Both the position numbers and the translations under genes were made by a program. Under the pieces are notes generated by a model. It was not told where the DNA came from, did not search any database, and was given only the letters and a program-made list of their open reading frames with translations. From Pseudomonadota bacterium (GTDB lineage: Bacteria; Pseudomonadota; Alphaproteobacteria; Paracaedibacterales; CAIULA01): a stretch of 13,378 nucleotides of DNA. Below, piece after piece: positions 7,364 to 13,378 of the stretch (within the stretch, counting starts at the first letter, position 1; each line of letters begins with the position of its first letter). The DNA lies in the NCBI GenBank assembly GCA_021804455.1, contig JAJZHT010000016.1, positions 1 to 13,378 of the forward strand. The letters are read 5' to 3'.

Positions 7364-7684
7364 TTATTTCTTTTGCTTTTTCAAGGCTTCTTTGTGTTCT
7401 TGTAATTTATGTTTAACTTTTTTCTCTAAATCTCCAACATGTTTTTTAGCCTCTTTATCGCCACCATTTTCAAGAGCTTTTTTAACGCTTTTTACGCATC
7501 CCAAAGCAAGATTTTCTTCACCCATATTGGCATAACCTTCAGCTTTATGGGCCATATGTGCAGCTTGCTCATGATTGGATTTCTTGTCTTGTGTTTCGTG
7601 ATAACGACAGCCACTGGCAAACGACGATGTACCTTGTAACACCAGAAAGCTAACAAGGGATAAACAAATAAATTTAATTTTCAT
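7364..7684 (-). CDS. Small secreted helical-repeat protein, third of three tandem paralogs
   Basis: 106 residues, family not recognised. A signal peptide (about 1-23, SFA) leads into a Lys- and Glu-rich, almost wholly helical mature chain. Residues 45-83 align with the same region of the two upstream genes (Gly, Ala and a closing G-D-x-E-A at matching places), a pattern like one tetratricopeptide (TPR) helical pair. The tail (about 84-106) is a charged helix very rich in Lys. Cys26 and Cys63 could form a disulfide in the periplasm. AGGAGA lies 6 bases before the ATG. The gene begins 23 bases after the preceding stop codon, so the two are almost surely cotranscribed, and an intrinsic terminator follows. 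Confidence 0.75.
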   Translation of the reverse strand: MKIKFICLSLVSFLVLQGTSSFASGCRYHETQDKKSNHEQAAHMAHKAEGYANMGEENLALGCVKSVKKALENGGDKEAKKHVGDLEKKVKHKLQEHKEALKKQKK

Positions 7685-7707
7685 GATTTTTCTCCTGAAT
7701 TTTTATT

Positions 7708-7968
7708 CTAAAGTTGATTGTATCGACCGTTCGCCTTGCTGGCTTTATCTGATTTTCCGTGCTTCGTATAGCAATCTCTCGCTTTTTTGTACTCATCTTT
7801 CGCGGGTTTTTTGCCGCCTTGTTTTTCAAATTGTTCTGCTTGCTCAAAATGCTTGTCACAAGACTCTGTAGGATTCTTTTTTCCAAATAAACTGGCTTCA
7901 GCGTTGTTGGTAATAACGGATGCAACAATAATTGCTGATAAAGCAAAAAATATAGACCGTATGTTCAT
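7708..7968 (-). CDS. Small secreted TPR-like protein, second of three tandem paralogs
   Basis: 86 residues, family not recognised. The signal peptide ends at AEA (25). The mature part contains one TPR-like helical pair (residues 41-79) that aligns without gaps with residues 40-78 of the neighbouring 8032-8373 product: aromatic then E at the start, G at 51-52, A at 56, an aromatic at 60, A at 63, Y at 67, G-K at 71-72, A at 76. Cys37 and Cys66 flank the first helix. GGAGG (7979-7983) lies 10 bases before the ATG, the best ribosome site in the cluster. Overlapping minus-strand frame 7674-7946 is a shadow of this gene. Confidence 0.78.
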   Translation of the reverse strand: MNIRSIFFALSAIIVASVITNNAEASLFGKKNPTESCDKHFEQAEQFEKQGGKKPAKDEYKKARDCYTKHGKSDKASKANGRYNQL

Positions 7969-8031
7969 TTTAATAATTCCTCCATAAATCGCATAATATT
8001 CAAATAATAATTCCTTTTATTTAAAAAACAG

Positions 8032-8373
8032 TTAATCTGTGGTGGGAATTTCGTCTGTTGCTCGTAAGTGTTGGTCAATTTCCGCAAATCGTTCATTTAG
8101 TTTTTCTTGGACGCTGCCCGTTTTATTAACAAGTCTTTCCATCCTGGCAGCATCTTCTTGTTTGCCCGCATCGCGATAATATTGTGCAGCCATTTTAAAG
8201 GCAGCTTGGGCTTCTTTCTCTTTCCCCTCTGATCGATAAATCATTCCCTCTTCGAAAGCCCTTGCGGCAGCGGCTTCATTCGTTTTTGCAAAAGCGTTGG
8301 GTTTATCGGCATAACCTTGAGAAGCCATGCACGCAACTGTAACGAAAGTCACAACAATAAATTTAAAAGCCAT
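8032..8373 (-). CDS. Small secreted TPR-like protein, first of three tandem paralogs
   Basis: 113 residues. A signal peptide ends near YA (22). Residues 33-80 are Ala- and Glu-rich helices with the spacing of a TPR unit (Y46, G50, A55, A58, F59, A63, Y66, G70, A75), followed by a charged helix to about residue 105 and a short polar tail. TPR units normally serve as protein-binding surfaces, so a periplasmic binding or adaptor role is possible but unproven. GAGAG precedes the ATG by a few bases. The gene lies 72 bases after lolC on the same strand, with 63 bases to the next paralog, and probably sits in the proS-lolC transcription unit. Confidence 0.75.
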   Translation of the reverse strand: MAFKFIVVTFVTVACMASQGYADKPNAFAKTNEAAAARAFEEGMIYRSEGKEKEAQAAFKMAAQYYRDAGKQEDAARMERLVNKTGSVQEKLNERFAEIDQHLRATDEIPTTD

Positions 8374-8445
8374 AAAAGCTCTCTCTTGAAAAAGTCTTTT
8401 GGAAGAGAAGGTAGCTTTTTATGTTTAACAAACCGTTAAAATTAT

Positions 8446-9699
8446 TTAAAAACGAAGAGCTTCTACAGGATCAAGACGTGCCGCACGCCACGAGGGGTAA
8501 AGGGTTGCTAAAAACGAAAGCCCCAAGGCCATAAAAATAATCAAGATAACTTCTTTAGGGTCTACCTTGGCAGGCAATTGGGATAGAAAGTAGATCTCAG
8601 CATTAAAAAGATCCGTTCCTAAAAAACCTTGTAAAAAGTGACGAATTTTTTCGATATTAAGGCTAAAACTAAGGCCTAAAATAACTCCTGTCAAAGTTCC
8701 CATGCAGCCTATGGTGGAACCTGTTAGTAAAAAAATCCGTAATAAAGCTCCACGGCTGGCCCCTAAAGTACGCAAGATGGCAATGTCACGGGTTTTATCC
8801 TTAACCAACATAATCAAACTTGAAATAATGTTAAACGCTGCAATGACAATAATCAGGGTTAAAATCAAAAACATAACATTACGTTCTACTTGGACGGCAT
8901 GAAAAATTTGTGCATCGCTGTGTTGCCAATCAAGAGTTTTTAGTTGTTCGGGCCACTTTTCTTCAAAGACTTTTTGCATCATTCTCGCTAAATGAAGGGA
9001 CGTTTCAGGGTGAGAAACAAAAATCTCAATTTGACTGACTTGGTTGGGTAATTTGAAAAGTTGCTGTGCCGTTTCCAGGGGGATAAAAATTATGTTTTTA
9101 TCATAATCGTGCATTCCCACCTCAAAAATTCCTTGTACATGGAATGATTTTTGACGGGGTAAGGTTCCAAAAGCGGTGGCTGTTCCCTCTGGGACCATCA
9201 TGACAACACAATCCCCAACTTTAAGATGCCATTGTTCCGCCAGACGTTGACCAATCAAAGCAGCGTCTTCTTGAAACGTTGTAAGATCGCCATGCTTAAT
9301 GTTTTGGGAAATAAGGTTTTTTTGCTGTAAATCCGTGGCCGTTATTCCTTGGACGACAATCCCTCGTGCCTGGGAATGAAATAAAAGAATGGCCTGGCGT
9401 TCAATCAAGGGATAAGCCGTATCAACACCAGGAATCGGTTTAATAAACTCAACAATCGTTCCGGCGTCTTTTAACGGGGCCTTTTGACCCTGTATCATCA
9501 GATGTCCCCGCATTCCCACAATTTTGCCAAATAATTCTTGCCTAAAACCGTTCATGACAGACATAACAATGATTAGGGTTGCAACCCCTAGGGCAATTCC
9601 CACAAAGGAAAAGCCAGCGATCACAGAAATAAACCCTTCTTGACGGGGGGATCGCAAATAACGATACGCGACCATTCTTTCAAACAAAGTCAGCATCAT
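8446..9699 (-). CDS. lolC: Lipoprotein-releasing ABC transporter permease, LolC/LolE family
   Basis: Inner-membrane permease of the Lol system, which extracts outer-membrane lipoproteins from the inner membrane and hands them to LolA. 417 residues from ATG 9699. The frame reaches a TTG one codon earlier, but AGG lies 5-8 bases before the two ATGs. The layout is typical: first helix about 23-47 (VGIALGVATLIIVMSVMNGF signature), a periplasmic domain of some 220 residues, three C-terminal helices and the closing SWRAARLDPVEALRF. It starts 14 bases after the proS stop codon, a linkage common in alphaproteobacteria. The ATPase gene lolD, which usually follows, is not here; three small secreted-protein genes take its place. 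It may be the hybrid LolF type, which works as a homodimer, since no second permease is seen. Confidence 0.92.
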   Translation of the reverse strand: MMLTLFERMVAYRYLRSPRQEGFISVIAGFSFVGIALGVATLIIVMSVMNGFRQELFGKIVGMRGHLMIQGQKAPLKDAGTIVEFIKPIPGVDTAYPLIERQAILLFHSQARGIVVQGITATDLQQKNLISQNIKHGDLTTFQEDAALIGQRLAEQWHLKVGDCVVMMVPEGTATAFGTLPRQKSFHVQGIFEVGMHDYDKNIIFIPLETAQQLFKLPNQVSQIEIFVSHPETSLHLARMMQKVFEEKWPEQLKTLDWQHSDAQIFHAVQVERNVMFLILTLIIVIAAFNIISSLIMLVKDKTRDIAILRTLGASRGALLRIFLLTGSTIGCMGTLTGVILGLSFSLNIEKIRHFLQGFLGTDLFNAEIYFLSQLPAKVDPKEVILIIFMALGLSFLATLYPSWRAARLDPVEALRF

Positions 9700-9713
9700 C
9701 AAAACCTAAAATT

Positions 9714-11012
9714 TTACAGGGTACCTAAATGATGGTGTAAATAACGAAGTCCTTCCTCAAAGGACAGGTCTTGTCGTTCACCGGTTTTGCGGTTTTTAAT
9801 TTCTAGGGTCTTTTGATCTAAGGTTTTATTGCCCACCACCACCTGCCATGGCAGCCCCATTAAGTCCATATCGGCAAACTTAACACCGATACGCTCGTTC
9901 CGGTCATCGTATAGAACATCAAACCCTTGCTTTTGAAATGTCTGATAAAGTTCCTCGGCTATTTTATCCAAACGTTCATCTCCGATTTTGGTGTTAATCA
10001 ACCCGATGTGAAAGGGGGCAACAGATGTTGGCCAAATAATCCCATCTTCGTCATGACTGGATTCGATAATGGCTCCCACCAATCTTGAAACACCAATTCC
10101 ATAGGATCCCATTTCTGGAATAATCGTCTCGCTATGGGGGCCTTGCACAGTTAAATTCATGGCTTTTGAATATTTAGTGCCGAAATAAAAAATATGTCCG
10201 ACTTCGATACCTCTGGCAGTTTTAACATTTTCTAAAGGGATCGGACAGTTATAAGGATCATGCTTTTCATCGGCTGCCGCATACAAGTTTTGTAACCGTG
10301 CCAGCGTCATATCTTGATCCCCCAAAGTATCATAGGCAGCATCGTAATAAATCATGCTTTCACCGGTAGGGGCAACAATTTGAAACTCATGGCTGAGGTT
10401 TCCACCAATGGCGCCTGAATTTGCCTGAACAGGAATGGCAGTCAGTCCAAGACGTCGAAAGGTAACTAGATAACTTTCAAAGATTTTTTCATACGATGCT
10501 TTGGCCCCCTCATAATTGATATCAAAGGAATATCCATCTTTCATTAAAAACTCGCGTCCTCGCATGACACCAAACCGTGGACGAATTTCATCCCGAAATT
10601 TCCAGCTGATTTGATACAAAGTTTGAGGCAAAGAACGATAACTTTTGACGTATTGGCGTACAATATCGGTAATAACTTCCTCGTTCGTGGGGCCGTACAA
10701 CATTTCACGATCATGACGATCCCTAAATCGAAGCATTTCTTTGCCGTAATCATCATATCGGCCGCTTTCACGCCACAAACTGGCGGGTTGTAACGTTGGC
10801 ATTAAAACACGATGACAGCCGATTCGATTTTGTTCTTCAGCAATAATCGTTTCGATCTTTTGCAGAACCCGCAACCCTAACGGCAGCCAACTGTAGATAC
10901 CGGCGCTGGTTTGATTAATCATTCCCGCCCGTAACATCAATCGGTGGGATGCAATTTGTGCTTCTGAAGGGGTTTCTTTTAAAGTTGGCAAAAAATAACG
11001 AGACAGACGCAT
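9714..11012 (-). CDS. proS: Prolyl-tRNA synthetase, short alphaproteobacterial form
   Basis: Class II aminoacyl-tRNA synthetase that charges tRNA-Pro. 432 residues from ATG 11012; the in-frame TTG one codon upstream is unlikely, and AAAGG lies 8 bases before the ATG. Motif 1 lies around 36-72 ([12 protein letters not shown]), motif 2 around 138-160 ([17 protein letters not shown]), motif 3 at 302-316 ([10 protein letters not shown]), and the anticodon-binding domain from about 333 to the end. E. coli ProRS has about 570 residues because of an editing insertion (INS) between motifs 2 and 3. Here only a short linker (about 215-250) remains, as is usual in alphaproteobacteria, where a free-standing deacylase clears Ala-tRNA-Pro. 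The gene is followed by lolC at 14 bases and preceded by tRNA-Gln. Confidence 0.97.
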   Translation of the reverse strand: MRLSRYFLPTLKETPSEAQIASHRLMLRAGMINQTSAGIYSWLPLGLRVLQKIETIIAEEQNRIGCHRVLMPTLQPASLWRESGRYDDYGKEMLRFRDRHDREMLYGPTNEEVITDIVRQYVKSYRSLPQTLYQISWKFRDEIRPRFGVMRGREFLMKDGYSFDINYEGAKASYEKIFESYLVTFRRLGLTAIPVQANSGAIGGNLSHEFQIVAPTGESMIYYDAAYDTLGDQDMTLARLQNLYAAADEKHDPYNCPIPLENVKTARGIEVGHIFYFGTKYSKAMNLTVQGPHSETIIPEMGSYGIGVSRLVGAIIESSHDEDGIIWPTSVAPFHIGLINTKIGDERLDKIAEELYQTFQKQGFDVLYDDRNERIGVKFADMDLMGLPWQVVVGNKTLDQKTLEIKNRKTGERQDLSFEEGLRYLHHHLGTL

Positions 11013-11105
11013 CAAAGAAGCCTTTTAGCAGACATTTATTATCTTTGATTAGTATGAAAAGATCGACGTTTTGTCCAGAAGTTTAGCAGGAAATAAAGAA
11101 CAGAA

Positions 11106-11180
11106 TGGCTGGGGCACTAGGATTCGAACCTAGGGATGGCGGTACCAAAAACCGCTGCCTTACCACTTGGCTATGCCCCA
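11106..11180 (-). tRNA. tRNA-Gln (anticodon UUG)
   Basis: Read on the minus strand, 75 bases fold as a full cloverleaf: acceptor TGGGGCA with TGCCCCA, discriminator G, encoded CCA; D stem GCC/GGC; anticodon stem GCGGT/ACCGC with loop TTTTGGT, giving anticodon TTG; T arm CTAGG-TTCGAAT-CCTAG. The U1-A72 first pair and the overall sequence match bacterial tRNA-Gln. It lies 93 bases upstream of proS on the same strand, so readthrough into proS is possible. Confidence 0.97.
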
Positions 11181-11194
11181 ATCAAGATGGATGT

Positions 11195-11222
11195 AGATTA
11201 TCAAATCCTTTTTATTTTGCAA
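11195..11222 (-). promoter_or_regulatory. Candidate promoter of tRNA-Gln
   Basis: On the minus strand, a -35-like TTGCAA (11217-11222) and a -10-like TAATCT (11195-11200) are 16 bases apart, about 14 bases before the tRNA 5' end. The match is modest, and the region is AT-rich enough for chance hits. Confidence 0.35.
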
Positions 11223-11245
11223 GTGTAAAAAAATTCAACTAATGA

Positions 11246-11274
11246 TTGAAAAAATAAATTAATTCGTTTAGATA
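11246..11274 (+). promoter_or_regulatory. Promoter-like block shared with the paralog (copy A)
   Basis: TTGAAA (11246-11251), 11 bases, then TTCGTTTAGA (11263-11272). The same two blocks with the same 11-base spacing lie at 12344-12370 before the paralogous gene, at nearly the same distance from the start codon (37 and 35 bases). TTGAAA would be the -35 box, with TAGATA (11269-11274) as -10 at 17 bases. Conservation in the pair, rather than the match to consensus, is the main support. Confidence 0.5.
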
Positions 11275-11309
11275 GAATCACGATTGTTCCATCAACAAAG
11301 AATATTATT

Positions 11310-12005
11310 ATGTATTACAAACTTTTTTTTAGTGCCGTTATTCTGTCGTTCAGTTTTTCTATGGCCTTAGCTTTTGATAGCTTGGATCCTTTTTCTCCTT
11401 TGGAAGAATCCTCTGGGGCTTCCTTTCAAACTTTAAGAAGCCCCAGTGAGAAGCCAGAAGACTCTTCAGAAGAAGAATATGATCCCAGGTCTGATTTTAA
11501 GGAGATGGAAGAGGATGATACCCCTGTCAGAAGCTTGATAAAAAGCCTTATATGTAATCCTAACACGGAAGTTATCAACTTAAATGGTGAAAAAATAAGT
11601 GATGATGATTTAGAATACTTATCCTTTTACCTTAGCTGTAGAGCGGCTGTAGAACAAGCCAAACCTCTTCAAGAAATTGATTTAAGCCAGGCGTTATCAA
11701 TTACACCCCAAGGGGTCTTAAATTTTCTGGACCATCTTCAAGATGGAATTGTTGTTCCCTTGGAGGATCAGCAAGGGGACTTTCCTTATTTTTTTGATCT
11801 TGACATTCATGAGGAAAAAGAGGGGAACGTTTATCTTAAGGAAAATAACCAACCTCTTGGTGGGTATTGTTGTTATATGCCCGAAGAGAAGGTTGTTTTA
11901 AAATTAAGATCTTTCCAAACTTCATCGGAAAACGAATCTTTTAAAAAAAATGCTGAAGATTATGCACCCGATATTATGGATAAAATGGAGATTCGCTTTC
12001 TTTAA
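11310..12005 (+). CDS. Secreted LRR-like protein, paralog A
   Basis: 231 residues, family not recognised. A clear signal peptide ends at ALA (21). Residues 22-72 are acidic and Ser/Pro-rich, probably disordered. Two segments (about 86-110 and 119-145) follow the pattern of ribonuclease-inhibitor-type leucine-rich repeats: INLNGEKISDDDLEYL and EIDLSQALSITPQGVLNFL. A shared C-terminal region follows (about 158-231), with YFFDLDIH, a Gly-Tyr-Cys-Cys-Tyr turn and an Ala-Pro-(D/R)-x-M-(D/E) helix near the end. The 12406-13104 product has the same layout and alignable sequence. ATG 11310 has no evident Shine-Dalgarno sequence. A signal peptide plus LRR-like repeats in a host-associated bacterium suggests a secreted, host-facing or envelope protein, which is inference. 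Confidence 0.75.
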   Translation: MYYKLFFSAVILSFSFSMALAFDSLDPFSPLEESSGASFQTLRSPSEKPEDSSEEEYDPRSDFKEMEEDDTPVRSLIKSLICNPNTEVINLNGEKISDDDLEYLSFYLSCRAAVEQAKPLQEIDLSQALSITPQGVLNFLDHLQDGIVVPLEDQQGDFPYFFDLDIHEEKEGNVYLKENNQPLGGYCCYMPEEKVVLKLRSFQTSSENESFKKNAEDYAPDIMDKMEIRFL

Positions 12006-12064
12006 AGTTATAGGATGTGCAAGCCTTTCGTAAGGCGATGGACACTCTTAACTTTGGATCCACT

Positions 12065-12260
12065 AAGATTAATGAAAAGTTAATTGTTGATTTTTTGCCA
12101 CCCCCCGCCCAACAAAAGGGAGGGGGGCTAAACCCACCTTTTTACAAAAACGCTGGGCAAAACTCTTCTTATTGCCCTTTGGTCTTGTTTCAAAAAGGGG
12201 TTCTTTTATCACCTCGGTTCTTCTTGATCCTACCCCCAAAATCCTTACCAAAACGTTAAT
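12065..12260 (+). repeat. Dispersed intergenic repeat, copy 2
   Basis: Second copy of the element at 96-297, same orientation. Conserved landmarks are TTAA-N7-TTAA (12069-12083), the T-rich run, a C-rich arm 12101-12110 that pairs with a G-rich arm 12118-12127 (9 of 10 pairs, loop AACAAAA), the second hairpin region (CCCACC and GCTGGG, one mismatch), and the right end CCTTACCAAAACGTTAAT. It differs from copy 1 by an 8-base loss between the C and G blocks and many single changes that are not spaced as in codons. It lies between the two LRR-like paralogs, upstream of the second. Frames open across it (12017-12259 plus, 12069-12251 minus) are not kept in copy 1. Confidence 0.85.
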
Positions 12261-12343
12261 GGGAAAGAAATTTTTTAAAAACGTGCCCTTCGCATAAAGT
12301 CGTAAAAAGAGAGGTTGATAAGTTATATTATTTCACCTTTTGG

Positions 12344-12371
12344 TTGAAAAATAACTTTTCTTCGTTTAGAA
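12344..12371 (+). promoter_or_regulatory. Promoter-like block shared with the paralog (copy B)
   Basis: TTGAAA (12344-12349), 11 bases, then TTCGTTTAGA (12361-12370), matching the block before the 11310 gene in sequence and spacing. The start codon follows 35 bases after it. A few bases before TTGAAA are also alike in both copies. It lies about 80 bases after the end of repeat copy 2, so it is a separate element. Confidence 0.5.
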
Positions 12372-12405
12372 ATTTCTCAAAATTATAAAAAAATTAAAAA
12401 CTCAA

Positions 12406-13104
12406 GTGCCTTATTATCTTTTTTTTGTGTCTGTTGTTTTATTAATGCCCACCAAGCTTTATAGTTCTGAAATAGGGGAAGATCCGAACATCATACCATC
12501 CCCCTCTTTAACTCAGAAAGTTATGGATGAAGACGAAAATAAAGAAAACGGGATACCTTTTAAAGAATCCGGAAAATCCACCTTTCATCAACCAACAGAT
12601 TTGGACCTTTATGAAGAGTTGGAGCAGATCGTTTTCGACCCTGATACCCAAACGATAGATCTTAGGGGTAGAGGTCTAAAGGATTCTATCTTGCAAGCCT
12701 TGGCGTTAAACCTAGGCGTTAGGAATTACCTTGTGCCTGAGGCAGAGCCTATTCTAACAATCAACCTTCGTAGAAATCCTGAAATCACAAATGAAGGGGT
12801 TATAGAGTTTTTAAACAATTTGGATAATGGGGTTATCCTTTTACCGTCCGAAAAACAAAAAAATGGGATTCAATATTTTTTATTGAATCCTGAAATTCAT
12901 CAAGTACAGAATAATATCGTCTATGATTTAGACGGCAATAAAATGGGGGTTTATTTTTGCTATCCTTCTACCAGAGAAATTCTATTACAATTATCCACCT
13001 TTCCAGAAGAAGAAGGTCTGGTTGAAAAAGCCAAGGTTTGGGCCCCCAGGGTTATGGAAAATCTTCAAATATGTTTTTCAAGCCAGCCTTTGCAATGCGA
13101 TTAA
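12406..13104 (+). CDS. Secreted LRR-like protein, paralog B
   Basis: 232 residues, starting at GTG 12406. No ATG lies upstream in frame, and the next ATG (12445) would cut the signal peptide (about residues 1-20) in two, so GTG is preferred although no Shine-Dalgarno sequence is seen. After an acidic, low-complexity stretch (about 22-65) come two LRR-like segments (about 81-104, TIDLRGRGLKDSILQAL; about 116-140, TINLRRNPEITNEGVIEFL) and a C-terminal region (about 155-225) alignable with paralog A: YFLLNPEIH, GVYFCY, and APRVMENL near the end. It extends about seven residues past the end of A. Similarity is clear in the last 150 residues and weak in the linker, as expected for an old duplication. 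Function is unknown; a host-facing secreted role is possible. Confidence 0.72.
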   Translation: MPYYLFFVSVVLLMPTKLYSSEIGEDPNIIPSPSLTQKVMDEDENKENGIPFKESGKSTFHQPTDLDLYEELEQIVFDPDTQTIDLRGRGLKDSILQALALNLGVRNYLVPEAEPILTINLRRNPEITNEGVIEFLNNLDNGVILLPSEKQKNGIQYFLLNPEIHQVQNNIVYDLDGNKMGVYFCYPSTREILLQLSTFPEEEGLVEKAKVWAPRVMENLQICFSSQPLQCD

Positions 13105-13144
13105 AACCTGCTTTCCTATCCACAGATAAAATGCGTTGATATTG

Positions 13145-13378
13145 TTAAGAATAACTTAAATATTCGTGCTTTAGATAGTTTTCCAGGGTGACATAATAAT
13201 GAGGACCATTATGGAACACTGTTGCTAAATCTTCGGGATCACTTTGTCTTTTTTTGACGTAAATACGCACATCCCCCACTTCCTTAAGGGAAAGGGAACT
13301 GTTAAAACTTTCCTTCCCTCGTGGAGCTTTAAAAACCACCAGCATATCAAAATCGGTTGTGCTATACTGATGATAATC
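13145..13378 (-). CDS. C-terminal part of an unrecognised protein (partial at the right edge)
   Basis: On the minus strand an open frame of 77 codons enters at the right edge and stops at TAA 13145-13147. An internal ATG at 13345 exists, but the eleven codons before it stay open and read naturally (DYHQYSTTDFDML), so the gene probably starts outside the window. The chain has a hydrophobic strand (MLVVFKAP), a Lys/Arg-rich middle (RIYVKKRQ) and an aromatic tail (HYYVTLENYLKHEYL). No family was recognised. It converges with paralog B, 40 bases away. Confidence 0.5.
   Translation of the reverse strand, partial: DYHQYSTTDFDMLVVFKAPRGKESFNSSLSLKEVGDVRIYVKKRQSDPEDLATVFHNGPHYYVTLENYLKHEYLSYS

Noticed and set aside
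7674..7946. 90-codon minus-strand frame overlapping the small secreted genes
   Set aside because: It is a shadow of the 7708-7968 gene, which has a strong GGAGG site and a signal peptide.
12069..12251. 60-codon minus-strand frame inside repeat copy 2
   Set aside because: The same frame in repeat copy 1 meets a stop codon after a few codons, so it is not conserved as coding.
12017..12259. 80-codon plus-strand frame across repeat copy 2
   Set aside because: The equivalent frame is broken in repeat copy 1 by an indel that is not a multiple of three, and its low-complexity Pro/Gly/Lys peptide follows the C and G blocks.

Overview
This 13.4 kb window looks like the chromosome of an AT-rich, host-associated alphaproteobacterium, most likely in or near the Holosporales/Paracaedibacter group. 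That placement is inferred from gene content, since no 16S rRNA gene is present. Supporting signs are: a short prolyl-tRNA synthetase with no full editing insertion, followed directly by lolC; a multi-PAS histidine kinase of DivL type; a large terminase of the kind carried by alphaproteobacterial gene transfer agents (GTAs); and several small secreted proteins of unknown function.

Layout. Bases 1-399 hold the possible tail of an upstream gene, a strong hairpin, copy 1 of a ~200 bp intergenic repeat and a good sigma70-type promoter. The promoter drives the PAS histidine kinase (400-2829, +). The kinase converges on murJ (2842-4386, -), the lipid II flippase gene. Two secreted or envelope proteins of unknown function follow on the minus strand (4483-4968 and 5062-5673). 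A 13-bp inverted repeat overlaps the start codon of the first. A complete but solitary terminase gene (6042-7322, +) converges on a minus-strand block read as proS (9714-11012), lolC (8446-9699) and three small secreted helical-repeat proteins (8032-8373, 7708-7968, 7364-7684). That block ends at a 10-bp-stem terminator (7325-7350). tRNA-Gln(UUG) lies upstream of proS on the same strand. The right end carries two paralogous secreted proteins with leucine-rich-repeat-like motifs (11310-12005 and 12406-13104, +). Copy 2 of the intergenic repeat lies between them, and a partial gene enters from the right on the minus strand.

Functionally, murJ, proS, lolC and the tRNA are housekeeping genes for peptidoglycan export, translation and outer-membrane lipoprotein sorting. 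The kinase probably belongs to the DivL/CckA/CtrA cell-cycle circuit. The least explained parts are the accessory ones: the LRR-like secreted pair, which keeps a matching promoter-like block; the family of three small helical secreted proteins; the structured repeat; and the orphan terminase with all its catalytic residues. No CRISPR array, insertion sequence, transposase or integrase was seen. All family assignments come from reading the protein sequences by eye, without database searches.
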